Positions 32,664 through 40,697 of a stretch of 64,000 nucleotides of DNA are shown piece after piece. Numbering within the stretch: position 1 is the stretch's first letter; each line of letters begins with the position of its first letter. The notes beneath the pieces are model-generated. The model was not told the DNA's origin. It saw nothing but the letters and a program-made list of their open reading frames with translations, and did not search any database. The stretch is taken from positions 186,001-250,000 of the forward strand of contig NZ_JFYN01000043.1 in the NCBI RefSeq assembly GCF_000631985.1, in the 5' to 3' direction. The translations under genes were made by a program, and so were the position numbers. The DNA is from Pseudomonas sp. RIT288 (GTDB taxonomy: Bacteria > Pseudomonadota > Gammaproteobacteria > Pseudomonadales > Pseudomonadaceae).

Positions 32664-32805
32664 AAATCAAAAGATCGCAGCCTTCGGCAGCTCCTACCTG
32701 TCGCACTCCCGTGGGAGCTGCCGAAGGCTGCGATCTTTTGACTTTATTTCTTAAGATCAAGATCAAAAGATCGCAGCCTCGTTGCACTCGACAGCTCCTG
32801 CAGGG
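32664..32805. repeat. REP cluster, family A, three units
   Basis: Three arms in alternating orientation: 32666-32698 (GATCGCAGCCTTCGGCAGCT), 32711-32741 (AGCTGCCGAAGGCTGCGATC) and a degenerate third arm at 32765-32802 where the stem reads CCTCGTTGCACTCGACAGC. The odd unit number suggests a doublet with one extra decayed arm. Lies just upstream of zapE. Confidence 0.82.
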
Positions 32806-32821
32806 ATATATACTGCCGCGC

Positions 32822-33940
32822 ATGACTTTCGACTCTCCTTTAAGCGCCTGGCAACACGCGATCGAGCACAAGGGTTTCATCCAGGATGAAGCCCAGGAGC
32901 ATGCGGTCTGGGCCTTGCAAAAATGCCATGAAGCCTTGCACGCCGGTGCCCGTTCGGTCACCGGCGTGTACTTGTGGGGCCCGGTCGGGCGTGGCAAGAC
33001 CTGGTTGATGGATCAGTTCTATCAGAGCCTGCGGGTGCCGGCCCGACGTCAGCACTTTCATCATTTCATGGGTTGGGTGCACCAGCGCTCGTTCCAGTTG
33101 ACCGGGATCGCCGATCCGCTGCGGGCGCTGGCCAAGGAGCTGGCGGCGGAAGTGCGGGTGCTGTGTTTCGACGAGCTGTACGTCAACGACATCGGTGACG
33201 CGATCATCCTCGGTCGGCTGTTTCAGGTGATGTTCGACGAAGGCGTGGTGGTGGTCTGCACCTCCAACCTGCCGCCGGATGAGCTGTACGCCGATGGCTT
33301 CAACCGTGATCGGTTTGTCCCGGCGATTGCCGCGATCAAGGCGCACATGCAAGTGGTGGCGGTGAATGGCGCCGAGGATCATCGCTTGCATCCGGGCGCG
33401 GGCCTGCAGCGTTACTTTGTCGCGCCGCCGGGGCAGGACAGTGCGCTGCAGCAGGTGTTCCAGTCGCTCAGCGCCGGGCAGCCCGCCAGCGCGGAGCCAG
33501 TGCCTGTCGGTCATCGCATATTGAACGTGGTGCAGGCCAGCGAATCGGTGCTCTGGTGCCGCTACGCCGATCTCTGCGAGCAACCGTTCGCCGCGATGGA
33601 CTTCATCGCACTGTGCGACAGTTATCGGTCTATTCTGTTGAGCGACGTGCCGAACCTCAGCGCGCAGCAACGCGAAGGGCGCATCGCCCGCGGTACCGAG
33701 GACGGCTCGGCGCAGGTGGTCGCCGGCGACCGCGAACTGCCGCAATTGTCGGTGCACGACGACGGCGTGCGTCGCTTCATTGCTTTGGTGGACGAGTGTT
33801 ACGACCGTAAAGTCCCGTTGTACATCGAGGCCCAGGTACCGATGGACGCGCTGTACACCGAGGGTTATCTGGAGTTCCCGTTCCGGCGTACCCTCAGCCG
33901 ATTGCAGGAAATGCAGCTGCAGCGTTTTGCCGAATCCTGA
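32822..33940 (+). CDS. zapE: Cell division protein ZapE (AFG1-like ATPase)
   Basis: A 372-residue P-loop ATPase of the AFG1/ZapE family; E. coli ZapE acts at the Z-ring late in division. Visible parts are Walker A in VYLWGPVGRGKTWLMD, the HHFMGWVHQR segment, Walker B in VRVLCFDELYVNDIGDA, sensor-1 TSNLPPDELYADGFNRDRFVP and the C-terminal EFPFRRTLSRLQEM with the R-T-x-S-R-L-x-E-M ending. Start at 32822 follows a REP cluster directly. A second, closely related copy is common in Pseudomonas genomes, so which one is the orthologue is not certain. The DinB-like gene follows after 17 bases. Confidence 0.83.
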   Translation: MTFDSPLSAWQHAIEHKGFIQDEAQEHAVWALQKCHEALHAGARSVTGVYLWGPVGRGKTWLMDQFYQSLRVPARRQHFHHFMGWVHQRSFQLTGIADPLRALAKELAAEVRVLCFDELYVNDIGDAIILGRLFQVMFDEGVVVVCTSNLPPDELYADGFNRDRFVPAIAAIKAHMQVVAVNGAEDHRLHPGAGLQRYFVAPPGQDSALQQVFQSLSAGQPASAEPVPVGHRILNVVQASESVLWCRYADLCEQPFAAMDFIALCDSYRSILLSDVPNLSAQQREGRIARGTEDGSAQVVAGDRELPQLSVHDDGVRRFIALVDECYDRKVPLYIEAQVPMDALYTEGYLEFPFRRTLSRLQEMQLQRFAES

Positions 33941-33957
33941 GCGAAGAGGGCGCGAGT

Positions 33958-34539
33958 ATGAGCCAACCGCTGTCGCATCATTTACTGACCATGGCCTACC
34001 AGAACGCGTGGGCCAATCATCGCCTCGGCAAAGCCTGGAATCAGCTCGACGCCACTGAGCTGGCGGCGCCGCGAACGAGCTTCTTTCCGAGTATCCGCCT
34101 CACCCTCAATCACATCCTCACCTGCGACTGGTTCTACGTCGACGCTCTGGAGCGTGAGTTGCGCGGTGACGAACCGCATCCTGATTGCTATGTTTTTTTC
34201 AACCATGACGAGCCGTTTACCGAGGCCGCAGCGCTGCGTGAAGAGCAGGCGCACGTCGATCGTCGGTTGATCGCTTATTGCGAACAACTGCGCGATGCCG
34301 ATCTGGGGCGGGTCGTCACCATCGCCCGTGAAACGCCGCAGCATGACAGTCGCTTGCGTATGCTTTCGCACCTGTTCGAGCATCAGATCCATCATCGTGG
34401 GCAGGTGCATGCGATGCTCAGCGCGACCTCGGTGAAACCGCCGCAACTGGATGAGTTTTTCTGCGTCGGCGAGAGCGGGTTGCGTGCTCAGGATTTTGCC
34501 GAGTTGGGTTGGACGGAAGAGCTGATATGGGGACGTTGA
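33958..34539 (+). CDS. DinB-family metalloprotein
   Basis: A 193-residue DinB/YfiT-like four-helix-bundle protein. Metal-ligand histidines are seen at LTLNHILTCDWFY and in LFEHQIHHRGQVHAML, the usual H ... H-x-x-x-H pattern. Family members act as thiol-S-transferases or hydrolases with bacillithiol, mycothiol or glutathione; which applies here is open. It follows zapE at 17 bases and is probably cotranscribed. RBS GAAGAGGGCGAG. Confidence 0.85.
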   Translation: MSQPLSHHLLTMAYQNAWANHRLGKAWNQLDATELAAPRTSFFPSIRLTLNHILTCDWFYVDALERELRGDEPHPDCYVFFNHDEPFTEAAALREEQAHVDRRLIAYCEQLRDADLGRVVTIARETPQHDSRLRMLSHLFEHQIHHRGQVHAMLSATSVKPPQLDEFFCVGESGLRAQDFAELGWTEELIWGR

Positions 34540-34549
34540 CGCTGGAAGG

Positions 34550-34596
34550 TCAAAAGATCGTCCGATCGCGGCCCGAGCCTGCGGCAGCGCCTACAG
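34550..34596. repeat. Single REP arm, family A, variant stem
   Basis: One arm only: AAAAGATCGTCCGATCGCGG followed by CCCGAGCCTGCGGCAGCGCC. The partner arm is missing, so it is a solo REP. The stem core GTCCGATCGCGGCCCG is the same as in the palindromic element at 51118. Confidence 0.75.
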
Positions 34597-34710
34597 TGAT
34601 TTGTTGTCGGATAAACATTTGCGTTCTCGGGTTGTGGCCCACAACATCCTCGCGTTAAGGTCGAGCAGCCTTTCAGGTGCGCACCTTGCACGCCGGGGCC
34701 ATGATCGGGG

Positions 34711-35214
34711 ATGGAAATGGATTCCGCAGAAATTCTTGTGCTGCAAGCCAGTTACACCAATCCACTGCACGCCGAAGCCATCGGCATCGTGCTCAATCAT
34801 TACGCAGAAGATCCCATGGGCGGCGGCCATTCGCTTGCCCCTGAACTGCTGCGTCGCGTACCGGAGGAACTGGCGCGCAGGCCTCACGCGTTCAGCGTGC
34901 TGGCGTTCGTCGGTGGCGAGCCGGCAGGGCTGGTGAACTGCTTTGAGGGTTTCTCGACGTTCGCTTGCAAGCCGCTGGTCAATGTCCATGACGTGGCGGT
35001 GGTTTCGAAATTTCGCGGCCTCGGCCTGAGTCAGAAAATGCTGCGCAAGGTCGAGGAGATTTCCCGCCAGCGCGGATGCTGCAAGATCACCCTGGAGGTG
35101 CTCGAAGGCAACGAGGTGGCACAGAATTCCTACCGCAAATTCGGCTTCGCCCCCGGCATGTTCGACCCGGAGCATGGCCGCATGCTGTTCTGGATCAAGG
35201 ATCTGCAGGCATAA
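34711..35214 (+). CDS. GNAT-family N-acetyltransferase
   Basis: A 167-residue single-domain GNAT enzyme. Motif A is VNVHDVAVVSKFRGLGLSQKMLRKVEE, with the R-G-x-G-L-x-x-x-M acetyl-CoA loop. Then motif B: CCKITLEVLEGNEVAQNSYRKFGFAPG. The substrate is unknown. The A-rich flank and REP remnant upstream leave about 110 bases for its promoter. Its tail meets a hairpin that reads as a terminator of the opposite-strand gene. Confidence 0.85.
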   Translation: MEMDSAEILVLQASYTNPLHAEAIGIVLNHYAEDPMGGGHSLAPELLRRVPEELARRPHAFSVLAFVGGEPAGLVNCFEGFSTFACKPLVNVHDVAVVSKFRGLGLSQKMLRKVEEISRQRGCCKITLEVLEGNEVAQNSYRKFGFAPGMFDPEHGRMLFWIKDLQA

Positions 35215-35240
35215 AAAAAGGCGCCCGGACAGGGCGCCCA
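35215..35240 (-). terminator. Hairpin terminator of the small exported protein gene
   Basis: GGCGCCC / GGGCGCC stem with a five-base loop. The seven As on its left read as U7 on the minus strand, so it terminates the gene at 35298. Confidence 0.78.
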
Positions 35241-35297
35241 ACTGTCGTCTCCGAGGCCAGAGCGGAGCCATCGGAGGTCCATCGGTTGCTCGGTGAA

Positions 35298-35507
35298 TCA
35301 GTCGCGATAAGACTCGGTGACTTGCGCGGTCTGATCGTCCGGAACCTTCAGTTCCGCGGCTTTGCTGTCGGTCGACTGCCCGCTTGGCGCGTGGTGGACC
35401 GGGAAGTTGTCGTAGTAATGCCGCATGCGTTCGGCGCCGCCCTCGGCAAAGGCGCTGGCGGAACCGAGGGCGAGTAGCCCGGCGAGAATGACGGTGGTGG
35501 TTTTCAT
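35298..35507 (-). CDS. Small exported protein, 69 residues
   Basis: A short periplasmic protein: signal MKTTTVILAGLLALGSASAFA, then a 48-residue mature part, EGGAERMRHYYDNFPVHHAPSG followed by a polar tail ending QVTESYRD. RBS TAGGAGG lies six bases before the ATG, among the strongest in the window. A terminator follows. I do not recognise a family; it resembles small Pseudomonas envelope proteins of unknown function. Confidence 0.75.
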   Translation of the reverse strand: MKTTTVILAGLLALGSASAFAEGGAERMRHYYDNFPVHHAPSGQSTDSKAAELKVPDDQTAQVTESYRD

Positions 35508-35605
35508 GGTGCCTCCTACTGAAAAACGTGGGAGCCGTTCGTCCATGAAGCAGATCTCGGGACACAGTGTCCCGGTGGGGAATTAACTCGGAGTTAACAG
35601 CGGTG

Positions 35606-35690
35606 GCGAGGGGGACGCATTGCGCGTCACCTTGCGAGTGGGGCCGCTTCGCGACCCATCGGGGATAATCCCCTCACCCCAGGGGTCTTG
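35606..35690. repeat. Degenerate family C repeat
   Basis: Left arm GTGGCGAGGGGGACGC and right arm CCCCTCACCCCAGG still resemble the family C REP, but most of the inner stem is lost and GCGCGTCACCTTGCGAG does not pair. It separates the small protein gene and the TonB receptor stop. Confidence 0.5.
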
Positions 35691-35704
35691 TTTGAGTGGA
35701 TTGG

Positions 35705-37951
35705 TCAGAGCTTCCAGTCCAGGCTCAGCGTCACCGTGCGCGGATCGCCCCAGTACACGCCGTTGTAGAAGCCGACGTTGTCGTAATACTTCTTGTCGAA
35801 CAGGTTATCGACGTTCAGCGACGCCGACAGATGCTTGTCGAACTCATAGCGCGACATCAGCTTGACCACGGTGTAAGCCTCCTGATTGATCCGCGCCGGT
35901 TCAGTGATGATCCGGCCATTGGCGCCGCGCCCGACCGGGCGGTTGGCTGCGCCATAGACGTCGCTCTGCCAGTTCACCGCGCCACCGACGGTCAATGCGT
36001 GCCAGTTGCCCGGCAAGCGATAGGCCGTGGACAGCCGCAGCATGTTCATTGGTTGAGCGGTGTTGCTGCGCTGTTTTTCGCCGTCGACGGAGTGGGTGTA
36101 GGTGTAGCCGGCGGTCATGTTCCAGCCGCTGAGAATTTCGCCGGACACTTCGGCCTCGAAGCCATTGACCTTGCTGCCCTTGCCGCCGGATTTGAAAAAC
36201 TCCTCGCCGCTCACCGGGTCCGGGGGTACCGAGTTGTCACGCTCGGCGACGTTGTCCTGTTTGCTCCAGAACACTGCCGTCGCCAGGTTCAGGCGTTCGT
36301 CGAGCAGGCTGCCCTTGAGCCCGACTTCGTAGTTGCTGCCGATCACCGGGTCGAGATAATTGCGGTTGCTGTCGCGGTTGCTCTGCGGTTTGAAAATGTC
36401 GGTGTAGCTGGCGTAAACCGTGTATTCCGGCGTCAGGTCATAGAGCAGGCCGGCGTAGGGCGTCCAGATATCATTCTGGCGTTGATGGGTGGCGTCGGTA
36501 CTGGTCAGTTTTTGCTGCGCGTCATAGTAGTAATCGGTGCTGGATTCATCCCAGCTGCCATAGCGGCTGCCGAGTACCGCATGCAGCTCATCGGTCAGGC
36601 TCAGGCGTGTCGCGAGATAACCGGCTTTCTGCCGGGTGATGCCACGCGAACCCGGCAGACCGGTCACGGTGTCAGCGAATTTGCCGATATCGCCCATGTA
36701 TTTCCAGTCGCGGATCTTGCTGTAGTCGGCGGCTTGCGCGGCGTTGAAAGCATGGGGCGAAGTCGAGCGGTTTTCCGCCTCGCCATAGCCGAACATCATT
36801 TCGTGTTCGCGACCGAACAGCTGATACGGCCCCGACAGGTTGAAGTCGTAGACGGCCATTTTCTGCGTGCCGAGCATGTGTCCCATGTAAGCCGTCATGC
36901 CGCTGCGGTCGGCTTCGGGAAAACCGGCGCCGCCGTAATAGACCTTGCCGTCGGTATCACTTTCGCGATGGGTGTAGGCTGCCTTCAGCTTCCAGCCATC
37001 ACCCAATTGCTGGTCCAGGGTAACGAATGCGGTCTTGTCCTTCAGCGGCCAGGAACTCCAGGATGTCGCCATGTTCGTCGACCGCCCGAGACCGGCCTTG
37101 CTGCCGTCGGCGTTCCAGTACGGCACGGTGCCCCAGGACGTGCCCTGAACCTGCTTGTCCTGGTAGTCGTAACCGACGGCAAGCACCGTGGAGTCGGTCA
37201 GATCAGCTTCGAGAATGCCGTAGCCGACCTCGCGTTGCAGCGCGTATTTGTCACGGAACGATTGGCTGTCGCGATAGGCCAGCACTGTGCGCCCACGCAG
37301 CCGACCATCAAAGGCGAGCGGCCCGCCGACATCGACATAGCTGTAGTAATTGTCGTAACTGCCGCCGCTGACCCCGGCCAGTGCCTGCCACTGGGCAGTC
37401 GGGCGCTTGCGCACCATGTTGATGGTGGCTGAAGGGTCACCCGCGCCGGTGGTCAGGCCAGTGGCGCCGCGTACCACTTCGATGCGGTCGTAGATGATGG
37501 TGTCCGAGTCCGACTTCATGCGCCCGAAGGTATTGAGCATTCCGTCGATCTGGAAATTGTTGATCGGGTAACCCCGCGCCGAATAGCTGACCCGGTCCGA
37601 GTCGTTGTGTTGCACGACGATGCCGGTGGTCTGGCGCATGGCTTCGGACAATGTACCGAGCTTGAAATCATCCATTTGTTGACGCGTGACCACGGACACC
37701 GATTGCGGCGTTTCCTTGATCGACAGGTTCAGCCGCGTCGCGGTGTTCATCGCGCCAGTGGTGTAGGAATCAGTGTTTTCGGTATTAACGCCGAGGCCTT
37801 CGGCGCTGACGCTGGTGGCGTCCAGTTCCAGCGCCTGGGCGGCGGATTGTGGCGCTGTTTCAGGGTCGGTTTCAGCCAGCAGATCGGGACTCAACGCCAT
37901 GCTGAACAAGCCGACAGTCAGGGTCATGGAACGGGTAATGGGCGCGAACAT
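35705..37951 (-). CDS. TonB-dependent siderophore receptor
   Basis: A 748-residue outer-membrane receptor. Signal peptide to LLAETD, then a plug domain with KETPQSVSVVTRQQMDD, SARGYPINNFQIDGM, and VEVVRGATGLTTGAGDPSATINMVRKRPT, the FhuE/FpvA-like plug signature; then a 22-strand barrel ending in the typical aromatic tail VTLSLDWKL. There is no N-terminal STN signalling domain, so it does not talk to a FecR protein. Start at 37951 has AGGAG nine bases upstream. A Fur-like AT-rich site lies about 85 bases before the start. The ligand (a hydroxamate-type siderophore or foreign pyoverdine) cannot be told. Confidence 0.88.
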   Translation of the reverse strand: MFAPITRSMTLTVGLFSMALSPDLLAETDPETAPQSAAQALELDATSVSAEGLGVNTENTDSYTTGAMNTATRLNLSIKETPQSVSVVTRQQMDDFKLGTLSEAMRQTTGIVVQHNDSDRVSYSARGYPINNFQIDGMLNTFGRMKSDSDTIIYDRIEVVRGATGLTTGAGDPSATINMVRKRPTAQWQALAGVSGGSYDNYYSYVDVGGPLAFDGRLRGRTVLAYRDSQSFRDKYALQREVGYGILEADLTDSTVLAVGYDYQDKQVQGTSWGTVPYWNADGSKAGLGRSTNMATSWSSWPLKDKTAFVTLDQQLGDGWKLKAAYTHRESDTDGKVYYGGAGFPEADRSGMTAYMGHMLGTQKMAVYDFNLSGPYQLFGREHEMMFGYGEAENRSTSPHAFNAAQAADYSKIRDWKYMGDIGKFADTVTGLPGSRGITRQKAGYLATRLSLTDELHAVLGSRYGSWDESSTDYYYDAQQKLTSTDATHQRQNDIWTPYAGLLYDLTPEYTVYASYTDIFKPQSNRDSNRNYLDPVIGSNYEVGLKGSLLDERLNLATAVFWSKQDNVAERDNSVPPDPVSGEEFFKSGGKGSKVNGFEAEVSGEILSGWNMTAGYTYTHSVDGEKQRSNTAQPMNMLRLSTAYRLPGNWHALTVGGAVNWQSDVYGAANRPVGRGANGRIITEPARINQEAYTVVKLMSRYEFDKHLSASLNVDNLFDKKYYDNVGFYNGVYWGDPRTVTLSLDWKL

Positions 37952-38032
37952 CGCAGCCGACTCCTTGTCTTCGAGGGAAAAAATCCATTGGTTCAAAGAC
38001 GAGGTGCAGCCCGGCGATTTAGTGACAAACAA

Positions 38033-38048
38033 GAAATATTATTATTTG
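38033..38048 (-). promoter_or_regulatory. Possible Fur site upstream of the TonB receptor
   Basis: GAAATATTATTATTTG, read on the minus strand as CAAATAATAATATTTC, holds three overlapping NAT(A/T)AT-type repeats like half of a Fur box. It lies between the divergent receptor and gorA genes. Match to the 19-base consensus is only partial. Confidence 0.35.
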
Positions 38049-38148
38049 GACATGTTTCCCGACAGCGCCGATCTGCGCGAAAAGCTGCGCACAGCGCTTG
38101 CCCAATGGACGGCGGCGGGTATGCTGATGGCCTGCCGAGGAGATAGAA

Positions 38149-39507
38149 ATGGCCTACGATTTTGACCTTTATGTGATTGGTGCCGGTTCCGGCGGTGTAC
38201 GCGCGGCGCGCTTTGCCGCCGGTTTTGGCGCGAAAGTGGCGGTAGCCGAGAGCCGTTACCTGGGCGGCACCTGCGTCAACGTCGGCTGCGTGCCGAAGAA
38301 ACTGCTGGTGTACGGCGCGCATTTCGCCGAAGACTTTGAACAGTCGTCCGGTTTCGGCTGGAGTCTGGGCGAAGCGAATTTCGACTGGGCGACGCTGATC
38401 GCCAACAAGGACCGCGAGATCAATCGCCTCAACGGCATTTATCGCAACCTGCTGGTCAACAGCGGCGTGACCCTGCACGAAGCCCACGCGAAGATCGTCG
38501 GCCCGCACGAGGTCGAGGTCAACGGTGAGCGCTTCACTGCGAAAAACATTCTGATTGCCACCGGTGGCTGGCCGCAGATTCCGGAAATCCCGGGGCACGA
38601 ACACGCGATCAGTTCCAATCAGGCGTTCTTCCTCAAAGAACTGCCGAAACGGGTCCTGGTGGTCGGTGGTGGCTATATCGCTGTCGAGTTCGCGGGGATT
38701 TTCCATGGCCTGGGCGCGAACACCACGCTGCTGTATCGCGGTGATCTGTTCCTGCGTGGCTTCGATGGCTCGGTGCGCAAGCATCTGCAGGAAGAACTGA
38801 CCAAGCGTGGCATGGATCTGCAATTCAATGCCGACATCGCGCGCATCGACAAACAGCCAGACGGCAGCCTGAAGGCGACTCTCAAGGATGGCCGCGTGCT
38901 GGAGGCCGATTGCGTGTTCTACGCCACGGGCCGGCGTCCGATGCTGGACAACCTGGGGCTGGAAAACACCGATGTGCAGCTCACCGACAAAGGTTTCATC
39001 AAGGTCGACGAGCAATACCAGACCAGCGAGCCGTCGATTCTGGCGCTGGGTGATGTGATCGGTCGGGTGCAACTGACGCCAGTGGCACTGGCCGAAGGCA
39101 TGGCGGTGGCGCGGCGCTTGTTCAAGCCTGAGCAATACCGTCCGGTGGATTACAAGATGATCCCGACGGCAGTGTTCAGTCTGCCGAACATCGGTACTGT
39201 CGGTCTGACCGAAGAGGAAGCGCGCGAGGCGGGTCACGAGGTGGTGATTTACGAGAGCCGCTTCCGCCCGATGAAGCTGACGCTGACCGAGTGTCAGGAG
39301 AAAACCCTGATGAAACTGGTGGTCGACGGCAAGACCGACAAAGTCCTCGGTTGTCACATGGTCGGTCCGGACGCGGGAGAGATCGTCCAGGGTCTGGCGA
39401 TTGCGCTGAAGGCTGGCGCGACCAAGCGTGACTTCGACGACACGATCGGGGTGCACCCGACGGCCGCCGAAGAGTTCGTCACCATGCGTACGCCGGTCGG
39501 CGCTTAA
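38149..39507 (+). CDS. gorA: Glutathione-disulfide reductase
   Basis: NADPH-dependent flavoenzyme that keeps glutathione reduced in the cytoplasm. The 452-residue product has FAD-binding YVIGAGSGGVRAARFA, the redox disulfide TCVNVGCVPKK (Cys42, Cys47), VLVVGGGYIAVEFAGI for NADPH with RGDLFLRGFD after it, the FAD site ALGDVIGRVQLTPVA, and the dimer-interface active-site HPTAAEE near residue 440. Length is standard. It heads a block of peroxide and aldehyde defence genes. Its stop codon overlaps the KfrA-like stop (both share TTAA at 39504-39507), so the two genes converge with no spacer. Confidence 0.93.
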   Translation: MAYDFDLYVIGAGSGGVRAARFAAGFGAKVAVAESRYLGGTCVNVGCVPKKLLVYGAHFAEDFEQSSGFGWSLGEANFDWATLIANKDREINRLNGIYRNLLVNSGVTLHEAHAKIVGPHEVEVNGERFTAKNILIATGGWPQIPEIPGHEHAISSNQAFFLKELPKRVLVVGGGYIAVEFAGIFHGLGANTTLLYRGDLFLRGFDGSVRKHLQEELTKRGMDLQFNADIARIDKQPDGSLKATLKDGRVLEADCVFYATGRRPMLDNLGLENTDVQLTDKGFIKVDEQYQTSEPSILALGDVIGRVQLTPVALAEGMAVARRLFKPEQYRPVDYKMIPTAVFSLPNIGTVGLTEEEAREAGHEVVIYESRFRPMKLTLTECQEKTLMKLVVDGKTDKVLGCHMVGPDAGEIVQGLAIALKAGATKRDFDDTIGVHPTAAEEFVTMRTPVGA

Positions 39508-40520
39508 GCGTCCTTCGCTTTGGCTGTGTCTGGCGCTGCTGCAGCGGTAGCCGCCAGACGCAAGCTGTCCTCGAGGCTGGCCTGAGTCTTGGTCAGTTCC
39601 TTTTCCAGTGACTGATTGAGCTGCCGCTGTTCGTCGACATCCTGTTTCAGCGTCTGACTTTCCAGCAGGGCCACGCGCAGGCGTTCCTGGAGGAGGGTGC
39701 GTTCGTTGTCGACGCGAGTGGCTTGCTCCAGCAACTGATCCTGACGCTGGTTGCTGTGCTTGAGCTGATCCTGCATCAGGCTCAGTTCGCGCTGAGTGCC
39801 GCGGTTTTCCGTGAGCAGGCGTTCGTTGTCGCGGTGCAGCTGGGTAATCTCGTCCTGACGCACCAGCGCACTTTGTTGCGCCTGACGCAATTCCATCTGC
39901 AACTGCTGAAGCTGTCCTTCGTGACGGGCTTGTTCCTGCTCGCGCTGCTCTTTGCTGGCGTTGCGGTAATGCTCGAGAGCATCACGGGCGTGCAGGTGTT
40001 TCTCTTCCAGCGAGCGGATCTGCTCATCCTTGTCCTGCAGGCGCAACTCGAAATCAGCCAGCGCCTGATTGAGACCGGCGTTACGGGTTTGCTCGGTCTG
40101 CAGCATCGAACGGGTTTCTTTCAACGCCTCGGATTCGCGGGCCAGTGCCGCACCCTGGATGTCGTGCTGTTGTTCCAGTTGCTCGAGTGCCTGGCGTACC
40201 TGTTTGAGCTCCGACTCCAGGCTTTCACGCTGCTCTTCGAACTGCTCGCGCGCTTGTTCGATCGGCTCTTGCGCCTGTTCCTTCAGGCGCTGGGCGAGAC
40301 GCGAGACCAGTGCGGTCAGCTCATCATTGATCGGTTCTGCGGATGCTTCGACCGGTTGGCTGCCGTCATCCAGCTCTTTCAGATAACGATGGATCGTGGT
40401 TTTCGAACCGGTGTTGCCCAGTTCGATGCGTACTGCATCGATGCTGGGGTGTTCGCCTCGGGCCAGAATCGCTGTGCGCGCGATCTGCACCACTGCTTTG
40501 TTTACGCCACCACGGGCCAT
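39504..40520 (-). CDS. KfrA-like DNA-binding coiled-coil protein
   Basis: A 338-residue protein. The N-terminal about 65 residues resemble the KfrA helix-turn-helix (NKAVVQIARTAILARGEHPSIDAVRIELGNTGSKTTIHRYLKELDD). The remaining 250 residues are one long heptad coiled coil, rich in Glu, Gln and Leu, from about 80 to 320. Plasmid KfrA proteins are autoregulating repressors that bind operator repeats upstream of their own genes and form filament-like assemblies. Start at 40520 has AGGAG. Dyad repeats in the 180-base region before it fit autoregulation. It is divergent from a tyrosine recombinase. Confidence 0.82.
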   Translation of the reverse strand: MARGGVNKAVVQIARTAILARGEHPSIDAVRIELGNTGSKTTIHRYLKELDDGSQPVEASAEPINDELTALVSRLAQRLKEQAQEPIEQAREQFEEQRESLESELKQVRQALEQLEQQHDIQGAALARESEALKETRSMLQTEQTRNAGLNQALADFELRLQDKDEQIRSLEEKHLHARDALEHYRNASKEQREQEQARHEGQLQQLQMELRQAQQSALVRQDEITQLHRDNERLLTENRGTQRELSLMQDQLKHSNQRQDQLLEQATRVDNERTLLQERLRVALLESQTLKQDVDEQRQLNQSLEKELTKTQASLEDSLRLAATAAAAPDTAKAKDA

Positions 40521-40529
40521 GTGAACTCC

Positions 40530-40577
40530 TACCATTACGTACTGTGGTACATGCCACCAGAGTACGCAGTGTACCAT
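40530..40577. promoter_or_regulatory. Candidate operator for the KfrA-like protein
   Basis: The region holds TACCA at 40530-40534, TGGTACA at 40545-40551 and TGTACCA at 40570-40576, all forms of one half-site: TGGTACA and TGTACCA are perfect inverted copies 18 bases apart. It is placed just before the KfrA-like start and in the shared promoter region with the recombinase gene. Confidence 0.5.
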
Positions 40578-40697
40578 GCTGAAAATAAAGTTAAATGCTT
40601 GATTAATAACAGACGGGATATACTGGTATTACCCAATGTCAGACCCCTGAATCGGTTTTTTCATCCAGCAATCAGTACGCCTGCGAGAACACTGCCC

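Noticed and set aside
31270..32754. 494-residue plus-strand frame opposite the NCS2 permease
   Set aside because: His/Asp/Gln-rich shadow of a membrane protein gene; it also runs into a REP cluster.
35705..37951. TonB receptor as the partner of the FecR-type protein
   Set aside because: The receptor lacks the N-terminal STN signalling domain needed to contact FecR.
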